The position numbers and the translations under genes are program-made. A DNA stretch of 15,211 nucleotides from Halothiobacillus neapolitanus (lineage in GTDB: Bacteria; Pseudomonadota; Gammaproteobacteria; Halothiobacillales; Halothiobacillaceae): NCBI GenBank assembly GCA_020721485.1, contig DYMR01000017.1:1-15211 (forward strand), in the 5' to 3' direction. The notes beneath the pieces are model-generated. The model was given only the letters and a program-made list of their open reading frames with translations, was not told the DNA's origin and ran no database searches. Below, piece after piece: positions 9,424-15,211 of the stretch. How positions within the stretch are numbered: position 1 is the first letter of the stretch; every line of letters begins with the position of its first letter.

Positions 9424-9451
9424 TTGAAAATCTTCGATCAATGGCTAGACT
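9424..9451 (+). promoter_or_regulatory. Promoter of aroK
   Basis: TTGAAA (9424-9429, 5 of 6) and TAGACT (9446-9451, 4 of 6) are separated by 16 bases. The predicted start near 9458 leaves a leader of about 26 bases before ATG 9484. It is a good match for a housekeeping promoter and divergent from typA. Confidence 0.6.
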
Positions 9452-9483
9452 GCCACATCCTTTGCAGCCGTCTCGACCCTGTC

Positions 9484-10002
9484 ATGCACACCACCCGCCT
9501 GATTCTGATCGGCCCCATGGGCGCCGGAAAAAGCACCATCGGCAAAATGCTGGCGCATCAACTGAATCTGCCGTTTCTTGATTCGGACAAAGAAATCGAG
9601 CAGCGCACCGGCGCGACAATCCCGCTGATTTTTGAAATTGAGGGGGAAGCCGGATTTCGGGATCGGGAAGTCTCCGTCATCGAGGAAATTACCCGTCATA
9701 CCGGCTGGATTCTCGCCACCGGCGGCGGCGCGATTCTTCGCCCGGAAAACCGGCGGCTGTTTGCCGAACGGGGCTTCGTCGTCTACTTGCACGCCAGTGT
9801 GCATCAACAGGCGGAGCGCACGGCAATGGACACCCAACGCCCGTTGCTGCAAACCCCGGATCGGATCGGCAAATTGCGCGAACTGATGACCCAGCGCGAA
9901 CCCCTCTACCGAGCGGCGGCGGATTTCATCGTCGAAACCGCCAACAAAACCCCCAGGATGGTGGTGGACTTAATCAAACAGCGGCTGGACGACGCGGCCT
10001 AA
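9484..10002 (+). CDS. aroK: Shikimate kinase
   Basis: This enzyme phosphorylates shikimate at the 3-hydroxyl with ATP in the chorismate pathway. From ATG 9484 it has 172 residues (E. coli AroK 173). Walker [10 protein letters not shown] is at 10-18 and DSD at 33-35. Shikimate binding is by R59 (GFRDRE) and the GGG loop at 80-82; the lid arginine is R119 (QRPLL), and R138 lies in REPLY. A TTG-initiated longer frame from 9424 would begin on the -35 box of the predicted promoter, so it is rejected. There is no clear Shine-Dalgarno sequence before the ATG. aroB, a common downstream partner, is absent; a SlyA/MarR-type gene converges from the other side. The product could equally be named AroL by activity, but the sequence resembles AroK. 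Confidence 0.96.
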   Translation: MHTTRLILIGPMGAGKSTIGKMLAHQLNLPFLDSDKEIEQRTGATIPLIFEIEGEAGFRDREVSVIEEITRHTGWILATGGGAILRPENRRLFAERGFVVYLHASVHQQAERTAMDTQRPLLQTPDRIGKLRELMTQREPLYRAAADFIVETANKTPRMVVDLIKQRLDDAA

Positions 10003-10093
10003 CAGCCTGTTAAACAACGCCGTTCAACCTCCATCCTATCGGGATATGACGGTGCGATGCACCGACCCTCGAATTCCGCACACCCAACCCCAG

Positions 10094-10116
10094 CCCTCCC
10101 CCATCAAGGGGGAGGG
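10094..10116. repeat. C/G-rich hairpin, probable dispersed intergenic repeat
   Basis: A perfect 9-bp stem, CCCTCCCCC with GGGGGAGGG, surrounds the loop ATCAA in the 171-bp gap between the converging aroK and SlyA/MarR genes. Its flanks (CACCCAACCCCAG before, AGGGAGG after) look like the family of C-rich palindromic intergenic repeats scattered in many proteobacterial genomes. It may also stabilise or end the aroK mRNA, but no T-run follows on either strand. A second short inverted repeat, AAACC-TTC-GGTTT, lies at about 10144-10156. Confidence 0.55.
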
Positions 10117-10173
10117 AGGGAGGCAATGAGTTCAGCATTTGCCAAACCTTCGGTTTTGCCTCCGCCCGGTGAT

Positions 10174-10701
10174 TTATTCCGCCTCGCCCCAATCCCGACA
10201 GGTGGGCAGCGCGCAACTGCCGCGCCGTTGCGGGCGTTTTTTCTCCGGCAAATCGTCATACAGCCGATCACGCAGTTCCAGAAAAAAAGCCTCGATCAGC
10301 GGCAACGGTGCCACCGTGACCTTCGCAATGGTGCGTTGGTAGATTTTTTCTGAGCTTTGCCGAATCTCGTCAATCAACGGCCAAGCGCGCGGCGCGAGCT
10401 GAATAATCTTGCAGCGCCGGTCGGTTTCGCTGTGTACCCGCTTGACCCATTCATCGCGCGATAACCGATCGAGCATCGCCACCAAAGACGGCCCTTCCAC
10501 CCCGAGCGCGTCCGCCAATTCGGATTGAATCATGCCATCGGGGTGCATCGCCAAAGTCGCCAGCGTGCGCCATTTGGCTTGACTCAAGCCGTGATGCGCC
10601 AGCTCGGTGTCCATCAGTTGCCGCCACAATTGCGTGACGCGCAGCATCAGGATCGGCATGCGGTCTTCGACACAGATATTTAATTGCGGATCGTCAGACA
10701 T
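10174..10701 (-). CDS. SlyA/MarR-family transcriptional regulator
   Basis: A winged helix-turn-helix repressor or anti-silencer of 175 residues. The stretch LRVTQLWRQLMDTELAHHGL (20-39) is the helical dimer region. Residues 40-100 form the winged HTH: SELADALGVEGPSLVAMLDR (60-79) has the helices, and the DRR turn of the wing (94-96) is typical. The N-terminal half resembles SlyA more than MarR. The C-terminal tail from about 153 is basic (KKRPQRR) and holds two cysteines (C163, C168); two more are at C10 and C97. The target and ligand cannot be read from the sequence. The start is ATG 10701 with GGGTGA close upstream; M15 is an alternative. The upstream region has a palindrome and tandem repeats that fit autoregulation. 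Confidence 0.9.
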   Translation of the reverse strand: MSDDPQLNICVEDRMPILMLRVTQLWRQLMDTELAHHGLSQAKWRTLATLAMHPDGMIQSELADALGVEGPSLVAMLDRLSRDEWVKRVHSETDRRCKIIQLAPRAWPLIDEIRQSSEKIYQRTIAKVTVAPLPLIEAFFLELRDRLYDDLPEKKRPQRRGSCALPTCRDWGEAE

Positions 10702-10718
10702 TCTTCACCCACGGCGAC

Positions 10719-10739
10719 CGCTCAAGCGCGGCTTGAGCG
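10719..10739. promoter_or_regulatory. Perfect palindrome, candidate operator of the SlyA/MarR gene
   Basis: CGCTCAAG (10719-10726) and CTTGAGCG (10732-10739) are exact inverted 8-base arms around CGCGG, 18-38 bases upstream of the regulator's ATG. MarR-family dimers bind inverted repeats of this size, often in their own promoters. It could instead be an RNA hairpin in the leader. Confidence 0.45.
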
Positions 10740-10747
10740 ACTCGGCC

Positions 10748-10779
10748 AAAATAACAATTAGCCAATAAACAGTTTAGCC
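10748..10779 (-). promoter_or_regulatory. AT-rich promoter region of the SlyA/MarR gene, with tandem repeats
   Basis: The minus strand has TATTTT (10748-10753, 4 of 6) 17 bases after TAAACT (10771-10776, 3 of 6). Transcription would start near 10741, directly before the palindrome. Across the same bases lie two abutting imperfect copies, AATAACAATTAGCC (10750-10763) and AATAAACAGTTTAGCC (10764-10779). Confidence 0.35.
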
Positions 10780-10822
10780 CATTTAAGGACTCAGGACGGC
10801 GGGAGAAATTCCCCCACCCCGA

Positions 10823-11857
10823 CTACATCCGCTCACGCGGATCTTCCGCCTTATGCCGCACCGCATCGAAAAACTCCGCCGTCAGCCCGGCAACGGCCGC
10901 CTGCGCCGATGCGCGCATCCGATGCCACAGGGTTTGCGGCGGCCTTTTTTGTACCCGAACAAACCGGCGCGCCGCCAGCCGTTGATGAATCCACGCATCG
11001 CTCGTGGCCAATTCATCCACCAAATTCAGCGCCAGCGCCTGTTGGCCAAACCAGTACTCGCCGGTGGCAACCACGGTTAAATCCAAGGCGGGGCGATGCT
11101 GGCGCAAAAAATCTTTAAACAAATCATGGGTTTCATTGAGCTGAGCGCGGAATTTCTCACGCCCCTCCTCGGTATTTTCGCCCAGCATCGTCAGGGTGCG
11201 TTTGTATTGACCCGCCGTGTGCAATTCAATATCAATTTCATGGCGCTGCAACAGGCGGTGGACATTGGGCAACTGCGCCACCACGCCAATCGAACCCACC
11301 ACGGCAAACGGCGCCGCCACGACATGATCCGCCACCGCCGCCATCATGTAACCACCACTCGCCGCGACGGTATCTACCGCCACTGTGAGCCGAATCCCCG
11401 CATCGCGCAGGCGCACCAACTGCGCCGCCGCCAAGCCATATGCCGTCACCAGCCCGCCCGGACTTTCCAGCACCAACAGCACCTCATCTTCCGCCGGGCG
11501 CGCAACGCCGATCACCACCGAAATTTCCTCACGCAGGGCCGCCACCGCCGTAGCGCGCAAGTCTCCGGTGAACGACAACACAAAAGTATGCGGTGGCTGA
11601 GTCGTCGATTTGCCCCGCGCTTTCTCGGCGGCGGCCTGCTGCTTGCAGCGAGCTTTCCAGCTTTTGGCATCCATAATCTGCTCCGCCAACGCATTTTCCT
11701 GCGACTGCGCCGCTTCATTCAGGGATTCAAACTGCCAACTGCCCCCGCGACGACCCCGCCCGCGTGCCCGCGCCACCACGACCCCGATGGCGATGACCAA
11801 GAGCAACAGCGTCAGCATTTGTGCCCAAAACAACCCGTACTGCGCCCAAAAACCCAT
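10823..11857 (-). CDS. sohB: Inner-membrane S49 peptidase SohB
   Basis: SohB is a membrane-anchored serine protease related to SppA; in E. coli extra copies suppress loss of DegP. From ATG 11857 it has 344 residues (E. coli 349). One transmembrane anchor spans about 8-30, followed by an Arg/Gly-rich stretch (31-38) and the SohB N-terminal domain. The S49 domain starts near 90. The nucleophile is S167 (VAASGGY) and the general base K219 (AGQYKRTLTMLGENTEEG), the Ser-Lys dyad of the family. AGGGGG lies six bases before ATG 11857; the longer frame from 11905 would begin upstream of the predicted -10 box, so it is rejected. The following SlyA/MarR-type gene starts 121 bp downstream with its own promoter-like region. 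Confidence 0.95.
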   Translation of the reverse strand: MGFWAQYGLFWAQMLTLLLLVIAIGVVVARARGRGRRGGSWQFESLNEAAQSQENALAEQIMDAKSWKARCKQQAAAEKARGKSTTQPPHTFVLSFTGDLRATAVAALREEISVVIGVARPAEDEVLLVLESPGGLVTAYGLAAAQLVRLRDAGIRLTVAVDTVAASGGYMMAAVADHVVAAPFAVVGSIGVVAQLPNVHRLLQRHEIDIELHTAGQYKRTLTMLGENTEEGREKFRAQLNETHDLFKDFLRQHRPALDLTVVATGEYWFGQQALALNLVDELATSDAWIHQRLAARRFVRVQKRPPQTLWHRMRASAQAAVAGLTAEFFDAVRHKAEDPRERM

Positions 11858-11891
11858 CGCTGCCCCCTGCCGAAAACTGAAAGTGCGCGGC

Positions 11892-11919
11892 AGTATACCG
11901 GGCAAGTCCTTGAATTCAT
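11892..11919 (-). promoter_or_regulatory. Promoter of sohB
   Basis: TATACT on the minus strand (11892-11897, 5 of 6) has ATGAAT (11914-11919, 3 of 6) 16 bases upstream. The start near 11885 leaves a leader of about 28 bases. The -10 box and its flank (CCCGGTATACTG) resemble the one proposed for typA (CCCGGTACACTG). Confidence 0.55.
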
Positions 11920-11989
11920 GCTCGATCGATTAAATGCATACCCTATTCGAAAGTCCCGCGCGAACGGTGCATCGCGTCAAATCGCTCAC

Positions 11990-11995
11990 TAGAAT
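11990..11995 (+). promoter_or_regulatory. Possible -10 box for the Tim44-like gene
   Basis: TAGAAT (5 of 6) lies 35 bases before the chosen ATG at 12031. No good -35 box is visible at 16-18 bases, so the call rests on the -10 match and its position only. Confidence 0.35.
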
Positions 11996-12030
11996 GCTCA
12001 ACATCTGTGCAAATTCAGGAAATGCTGATC

Positions 12031-12909
12031 ATGTCACTCAAAAAGTTTTCGCTTTGGGCTTTGATGCTCGCCTTCGGGCTCGGGCTCGCTGCGGCGGGCG
12101 GGTTGCAAACCGCTGAAGCCAAGCGCATTGGCGGCGGCAGCAACATCGGGCAGCAAAAACAAAACCTCAGTCGGCAGGCGACGCCGCCCGCCGCTGCGCC
12201 GGCGCCAGCCGGCTCGGCCAGTGCGCCCGCCAAAGCCGCACCGAACGGCAACCGCTGGCTGGGCCCGCTGGCCGGTCTCGCCGCCGGCGGCCTGCTTGCC
12301 GCGCTGTTTTTTGGCGGCGCCTTCGACGGCATGACGCCCGCCGACTTCATCATTATGTTGATTTTGGGTGTCGGGGCATTTTTCCTGATCCGTGCCCTAC
12401 GGCAAAAATCCCGCGCCAATGCCCCGGCCTATGCCGGTCACCCGTCGGAGTTGGCTCAAGCGCGCACCGCTGGCAAATTCAGCACCATGACCGGCAGCAC
12501 TTCGCCGACGCCCTTGGCGCAGGTGCCGGCATGGTTTCAAGAAGCGCAATTTACTGAGGCCGCCAAATCCCATTTCACGAATTTGCAAAAGTCTTGGGAC
12601 AGCAATGACATGGAAGCGATGCGCGAATACTTCACGCCGGAGCTGTTCAGCGAATTGGCGCAAGAGCGGGCGCGCATGGGCGATGAGTTCACCGTCACCG
12701 AAGTACAGTCTTTGGATGCCCAACTGCTGGATTTAAGCCGCGAACACGGCGATGTCGTCGCCTCGGTGCTGTTCCAAGGTTCCGTGCGGGAAAATTACGG
12801 CCAGCCGGAAACGGTTGCGGAAGTTTGGCATGTGCGCCACCCGGCGGACTCTGCCCACGGGGATTGGTTGATCTCCGGCATTCAGCAATATCATCATCTC
12901 GTGCATTAA
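12031..12909 (+). CDS. Tim44-like domain protein with signal peptide, function unknown
   Basis: A 292-residue envelope protein. Residues 1-30 are a signal peptide (KK, hydrophobic core, AEA at 28-30 before KR). Then comes KRIGGGSNIG, a conserved motif after the cleavage site in proteobacterial Tim44-like proteins. A disordered Ala/Pro-rich linker (50-72) and two hydrophobic segments (about 79-97 and 104-121) follow. The C-terminal Tim44-like domain is about 165-290 (WFQEAQFTEAAKSHFTNLQK to the end). Mitochondrial Tim44 uses this fold to tether Hsp70 to the import channel; no function is established for bacterial versions. AGGA ends ten bases before ATG 12031; ATG 12022 is too close to it and GTG 12007 is upstream of it. 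It is divergent from sohB and has its own terminator. Confidence 0.88.
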   Translation: MSLKKFSLWALMLAFGLGLAAAGGLQTAEAKRIGGGSNIGQQKQNLSRQATPPAAAPAPAGSASAPAKAAPNGNRWLGPLAGLAAGGLLAALFFGGAFDGMTPADFIIMLILGVGAFFLIRALRQKSRANAPAYAGHPSELAQARTAGKFSTMTGSTSPTPLAQVPAWFQEAQFTEAAKSHFTNLQKSWDSNDMEAMREYFTPELFSELAQERARMGDEFTVTEVQSLDAQLLDLSREHGDVVASVLFQGSVRENYGQPETVAEVWHVRHPADSAHGDWLISGIQQYHHLVH

Positions 12910-12940
12910 TTCCCGCCCACTGAACCATTCGGCGAGAGAT

Positions 12941-12969
12941 AAAAAAACCGGCGCAGTGCCGGTTTTTTT
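12941..12969. terminator. Bidirectional rho-independent terminator
   Basis: A perfect 12-bp inverted repeat, AAAAAAACCGGC (12941-12952) and GCCGGTTTTTTT (12958-12969), surrounds the loop GCAGT. Either strand gives a GC stem followed by seven U. It sits between the converging Tim44-like gene and nusB and can end both transcripts. Confidence 0.95.
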
Positions 12970-13005
12970 GTTGCCTTATTTTTAGCAGGTTATTTTATTG
13001 AACCC

Positions 13006-13572
13006 TCAACGGCGCGGCTCATGCGGTCGCACCCGATCCGCCAGTTTATCCAGCACGCCATTGATGTAGCGATGGCCGTCGGTCGCGCCATACAGCTTCG
13101 CCATTTCGACGGCTTCATTAATCGCCACCGCGCGCGGAATATCCGGCGACTCCATCAATTCGAACGCGCCGAGCCGCAAAATCGCGTGTTCGATCGGATC
13201 GAGCTCTGCCAAGGGACGGTCCAACAACGGCGCAAAGCTTGCGTCAATCTGGCTGCCGTTTTCGCTCACGCCCCGCACGATGTGCCGAAACAGGGCGAGA
13301 TCGACCTTGAGCATGAACGGGTCTTCGAGAAACTGCGCTTCCAGTTGATCGGGCGGGGTGAAGTTCATCAACTGCTGATACAACGCCTGCACCGCGCGTT
13401 CGCGCGTCCAACGCCAGCGCTTTTTATTGGACGGGGGACGGGTGGGATAATGCCGCCCGCCGCTTTTTTCCGGGGCTGCTGCTGCCGACACCGTCTCGTC
13501 CGGCGTGACCTGAGTGCCCTCCTCCGGCGGCTCCGGTGCCGTTTCCCAAGGCACCTCGCCCAAGCGCGTCAC
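13006..13572 (-). CDS. nusB: Transcription antitermination factor NusB with an N-terminal extension
   Basis: NusB with NusE (S10) binds boxA RNA in rRNA transcription antitermination. The core starts near residue 52 ([17 protein letters not shown]) and includes [20 protein letters not shown] and the family end [28 protein letters not shown]. With GTG at 13572 the protein has 188 residues, against 139 in E. coli; the extra N-terminal 50 are Pro/Glu/Ala/Thr-rich and probably disordered. The GTG overlaps the ribH stop as GTGA, which favours coupled translation. No ATG occurs before the core; other GTG codons (residue 7, about 28) are possible starts. The frame upstream of 13572 only shadows ribH. 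After the stop comes the bidirectional terminator, so thiL and pgpA, common next genes in other gammaproteobacteria, are not in this operon. Confidence 0.93.
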   Translation of the reverse strand: MTRLGEVPWETAPEPPEEGTQVTPDETVSAAAAPEKSGGRHYPTRPPSNKKRWRWTRERAVQALYQQLMNFTPPDQLEAQFLEDPFMLKVDLALFRHIVRGVSENGSQIDASFAPLLDRPLAELDPIEHAILRLGAFELMESPDIPRAVAINEAVEMAKLYGATDGHRYINGVLDKLADRVRPHEPRR

Positions 13573-14060
13573 GATTGTGCATCCAGCTGCTTGAGCAGAT
13601 TCACCATTTCGATGGCGGTCGCCGCCGACTCGGCGCCTTTGTTGCCCGCCTTGGTGCCTGCGCGCTCGATGGCCTGCTCGATGGTGTCCGTCGTCAACAC
13701 GCCAAAAATCACCGGAATGTCGTAATCCATGCCCACGGCGGCGATGCCTTTGGCCGCTTCGCCCGCCACGAAATCGAAATGCGCGGTTGAACCCCGAATC
13801 ACGGCGCCCAGGCAAATCACGGCATCGTAGCGCTCGCTCGCCGCCAATCGCTGCGCGATCAAGGGGATTTCATACGCGCCCGGCACTTTGACAACCGTGA
13901 TGGCCTCTGTGGGCACGCCGTGGCGTTTGAGGGTATCGAGCGCGCCTTCGGTCAGCCGATCGACGATAAACGCATTCCAGCGCGTGGCCACGAGGGCGAA
14001 ACGCACGCCTTCCGGCGCGGTTAAACCGCCTTCGATGAGGGTAGGAACTGTCGCAGTCAT
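13569..14060 (-). CDS. ribH: 6,7-dimethyl-8-ribityllumazine synthase
   Basis: Lumazine synthase condenses 5-amino-6-ribitylaminouracil with 3,4-dihydroxy-2-butanone 4-phosphate, the penultimate riboflavin step, and usually forms 60-mer or pentamer shells. It has 163 residues, near the E. coli 156. Substrate-binding residues include W28-N29 (ATRWNAFIV) and GAYEIP (61-66). The conserved [15 protein letters not shown] (85-99) holds the catalytic histidine H94. The ATG at 14060 overlaps the ribBX stop as ATGA, and its own TGA overlaps the nusB GTG. The neighbours supply the butanone substrate (RibB domain) upstream. Confidence 0.97.
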   Translation of the reverse strand: MTATVPTLIEGGLTAPEGVRFALVATRWNAFIVDRLTEGALDTLKRHGVPTEAITVVKVPGAYEIPLIAQRLAASERYDAVICLGAVIRGSTAHFDFVAGEAAKGIAAVGMDYDIPVIFGVLTTDTIEQAIERAGTKAGNKGAESAATAIEMVNLLKQLDAQS

Positions 14061-15187
14061 GAAGAAACTCCCGCCGAATGATCGGCCTCGTCATACAGGT
14101 AATCAACCACCTCAAGACCGTATCCGGCCAAGGCATGAAATCGTTTGGGTGCGCTCATCACGCGCATGCGCTGCACGCCCAAGTCGATCAAAATTTGTGC
14201 GCCCACGCCGTAGGTTCGCACATGATCGCCCGCCGGCTGGGCGGCGGCCTCGGGGTGCTGCCAATGGGTGAGTTGCTGCGCGATGACGGCTTCGTCCACC
14301 GGCGGACGCAACAGCACCGCCACGCCCGTCGGCATTTGCGCCAAGCGCACCAGCACATCGGGCAGCGGCCAACCGCAGTCTCGTCCCAGCGGATTGAGCA
14401 AATCGCAGAGCGGCTGATGCACATGCACCCGCACCGGCACAGGCTGATCGGGCGTGGGTTCGCCGCGAACCAGCGCCAGATGCACTTGCCCGCTGGAATG
14501 ATCTTGGTAGGAAAACAAGCGGAATTCGCCGGACGGCAGGTGCAGCGGCATCTCGCTGAGCCGCTCAATCGAGCGCTCGTGCTTCATGCGATAGCGAATC
14601 AAATCTTCGATCGAGCCAATTTTCAGCCCGTGGGTGGCGGCGAATTGCTCCAGATCGGGGCGACGCGCCATGCTGCCGTCTTCGTTCAGCACCTCGACGA
14701 TCACCGACGCCGGTTCTTTCGCCCCGGCGAGCCGCGCCAAATCGACCCCCGCTTCGGTATGGCCGGCGCGGGTCAACACCCCGCCCGCCCGCGCCATCAG
14801 CGGGAAAATATGCCCCGGCTGAACGATGTCGGTCGGTTTGGCCTCTGGCGCGACCGCCGCTTGCACCGTGCGGGCGCGGTCGTGGGCAGAAATGCCCGTG
14901 GTCACGCCTTCCGCCGCCTCGATGGACATCGTGAACGCGGTCGAAAACGCCTCGCGGTTTTGCGTCACCATCAGCGGCAATTTGAGCTGCTGGCAGCGCT
15001 GCTCGGTCAGCGTCAGACAAATCAGCCCGCGCCCAAAACGCGCCATAAAGTTGATGTCTTCCGGGCGGGCTTTTTCCGCCAGCATCAACAAATCACCTTC
15101 GTTTTCGCGGTCTTCGTCATCAACGATGATGACCATCCGCCCGGCGGCCAACTCGTCGAGAATTTCGTGAATGGGGCTGAAGCTCAT
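14057..15187 (-). CDS. ribBX: 3,4-dihydroxy-2-butanone-4-phosphate synthase fused to a degenerate GTP cyclohydrolase II-like domain (RibBX type)
   Basis: The N-terminal half (1 to about 205) is a complete RibB, converting ribulose 5-phosphate to the four-carbon riboflavin precursor. It has the acidic signature [11 protein letters not shown] at 23-33, [10 protein letters not shown] at 97-106, and [11 protein letters not shown] at 140-150 with H143. The C-terminal half has the size and outline of GTP cyclohydrolase II (RibA) but not its active site. Of the three zinc cysteines only C271 remains; the others align to Q258 and R269, and the RQEGRGIGL motif is absent. It is therefore the RibBX variant described in proteobacteria, not RibBA, and a separate ribA should exist elsewhere. 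From ATG 15187 it has 376 residues. GGAT, seven bases upstream, is a weak ribosome site; a TTG six codons earlier is less likely. The promoter and any FMN riboswitch lie outside the window. Confidence 0.92.
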   Translation of the reverse strand: MSFSPIHEILDELAAGRMVIIVDDEDRENEGDLLMLAEKARPEDINFMARFGRGLICLTLTEQRCQQLKLPLMVTQNREAFSTAFTMSIEAAEGVTTGISAHDRARTVQAAVAPEAKPTDIVQPGHIFPLMARAGGVLTRAGHTEAGVDLARLAGAKEPASVIVEVLNEDGSMARRPDLEQFAATHGLKIGSIEDLIRYRMKHERSIERLSEMPLHLPSGEFRLFSYQDHSSGQVHLALVRGEPTPDQPVPVRVHVHQPLCDLLNPLGRDCGWPLPDVLVRLAQMPTGVAVLLRPPVDEAVIAQQLTHWQHPEAAAQPAGDHVRTYGVGAQILIDLGVQRMRVMSAPKRFHALAGYGLEVVDYLYDEADHSAGVSS

Positions 15188-15211
15188 GCGGCGATCCGGC
15201 AACAATCAAAA

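Noticed and set aside
8526..9581. 351-codon plus-strand frame crossing typA, the divergent promoters and the start of aroK
   Set aside because: It overlaps two secure genes in other frames and the promoter gap.
10010..10216. 68-codon minus-strand hypothetical between aroK and the SlyA/MarR gene
   Set aside because: It is translated from the C-rich hairpin (SLPLDGGGLGLGV type), overlaps the regulator's 3' end and is a repeat artefact.
10800..10815. GGGA/TCCC hairpin after sohB as a terminator
   Set aside because: The stem is only about 4 bp and no T-run follows.
11096..11992. 298-codon plus-strand frame antisense to sohB
   Set aside because: SohB is secure with its Ser-Lys dyad; the frame ignores the sohB promoter.
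13573..13815. 81-codon upstream extension of the nusB frame
   Set aside because: It lies wholly inside ribH in another frame and reads as Arg/Gly-rich shadow; the GTGA junction gives a proper start.
1..15211. CRISPR array, prophage, insertion sequence, defence or toxin-antitoxin system
   Set aside because: No regularly spaced repeats, no transposase or integrase-like protein, no terminal repeats and no composition break were seen; every gene belongs to a conserved chromosomal family.

Overview
The window is a stretch of core bacterial chromosome, GC-rich by eye and densely packed with housekeeping genes. Three things suggest a gammaproteobacterium (a betaproteobacterium is the alternative): the order tig-clpP-clpX-lon, a SohB with the N-terminal anchor domain known from E. 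coli SohB, and a RibB fused to a degenerate GTP-cyclohydrolase-II-like domain beside ribH and nusB. I cannot name the genus. There is no sign of phage, transposon, CRISPR or recent transfer.

Layout: (1) Positions 1-6010, all minus strand: tRNA-Leu(UAG), tig, a strong terminator, clpP, clpX, then lon, whose 3' end runs off the left edge. This is the protein-quality block: ribosome-bound folding (trigger factor), the ClpXP protease and the Lon protease. (2) Positions 6103-9317, minus: typA then ffh, 26 bp apart; a ribosome-associated GTPase and the SRP GTPase. (3) Positions 9424-10002, plus: aroK, divergent from typA, with its own promoter. (4) Positions 10174-11857, minus: a SlyA/MarR-type regulator and, upstream of it, sohB. 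(5) Positions 12031-12909, plus: a secreted or membrane Tim44-like protein of unknown function, divergent from sohB. A near-perfect bidirectional terminator follows it. (6) Positions 13006-15187, minus: ribBX-ribH-nusB, joined by 4-bp start/stop overlaps (ATGA and GTGA), so probably translationally coupled. The operon ends at the bidirectional terminator.

I looked for an undescribed system on both strands and did not find one. The best second-look items are the RibBX protein, whose second domain has lost its zinc and catalytic residues; the 18-bp-stem terminator that insulates tig from clpP; the roughly 50-residue N-terminal extension of NusB; the repeats and palindrome around the SlyA/MarR promoter; and the Tim44-like protein. 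The long open frames antisense to lon, clpX, tig, ffh, typA and sohB are shadows of GC-rich coding sequence. No gene-free stretch exceeds 175 bp.
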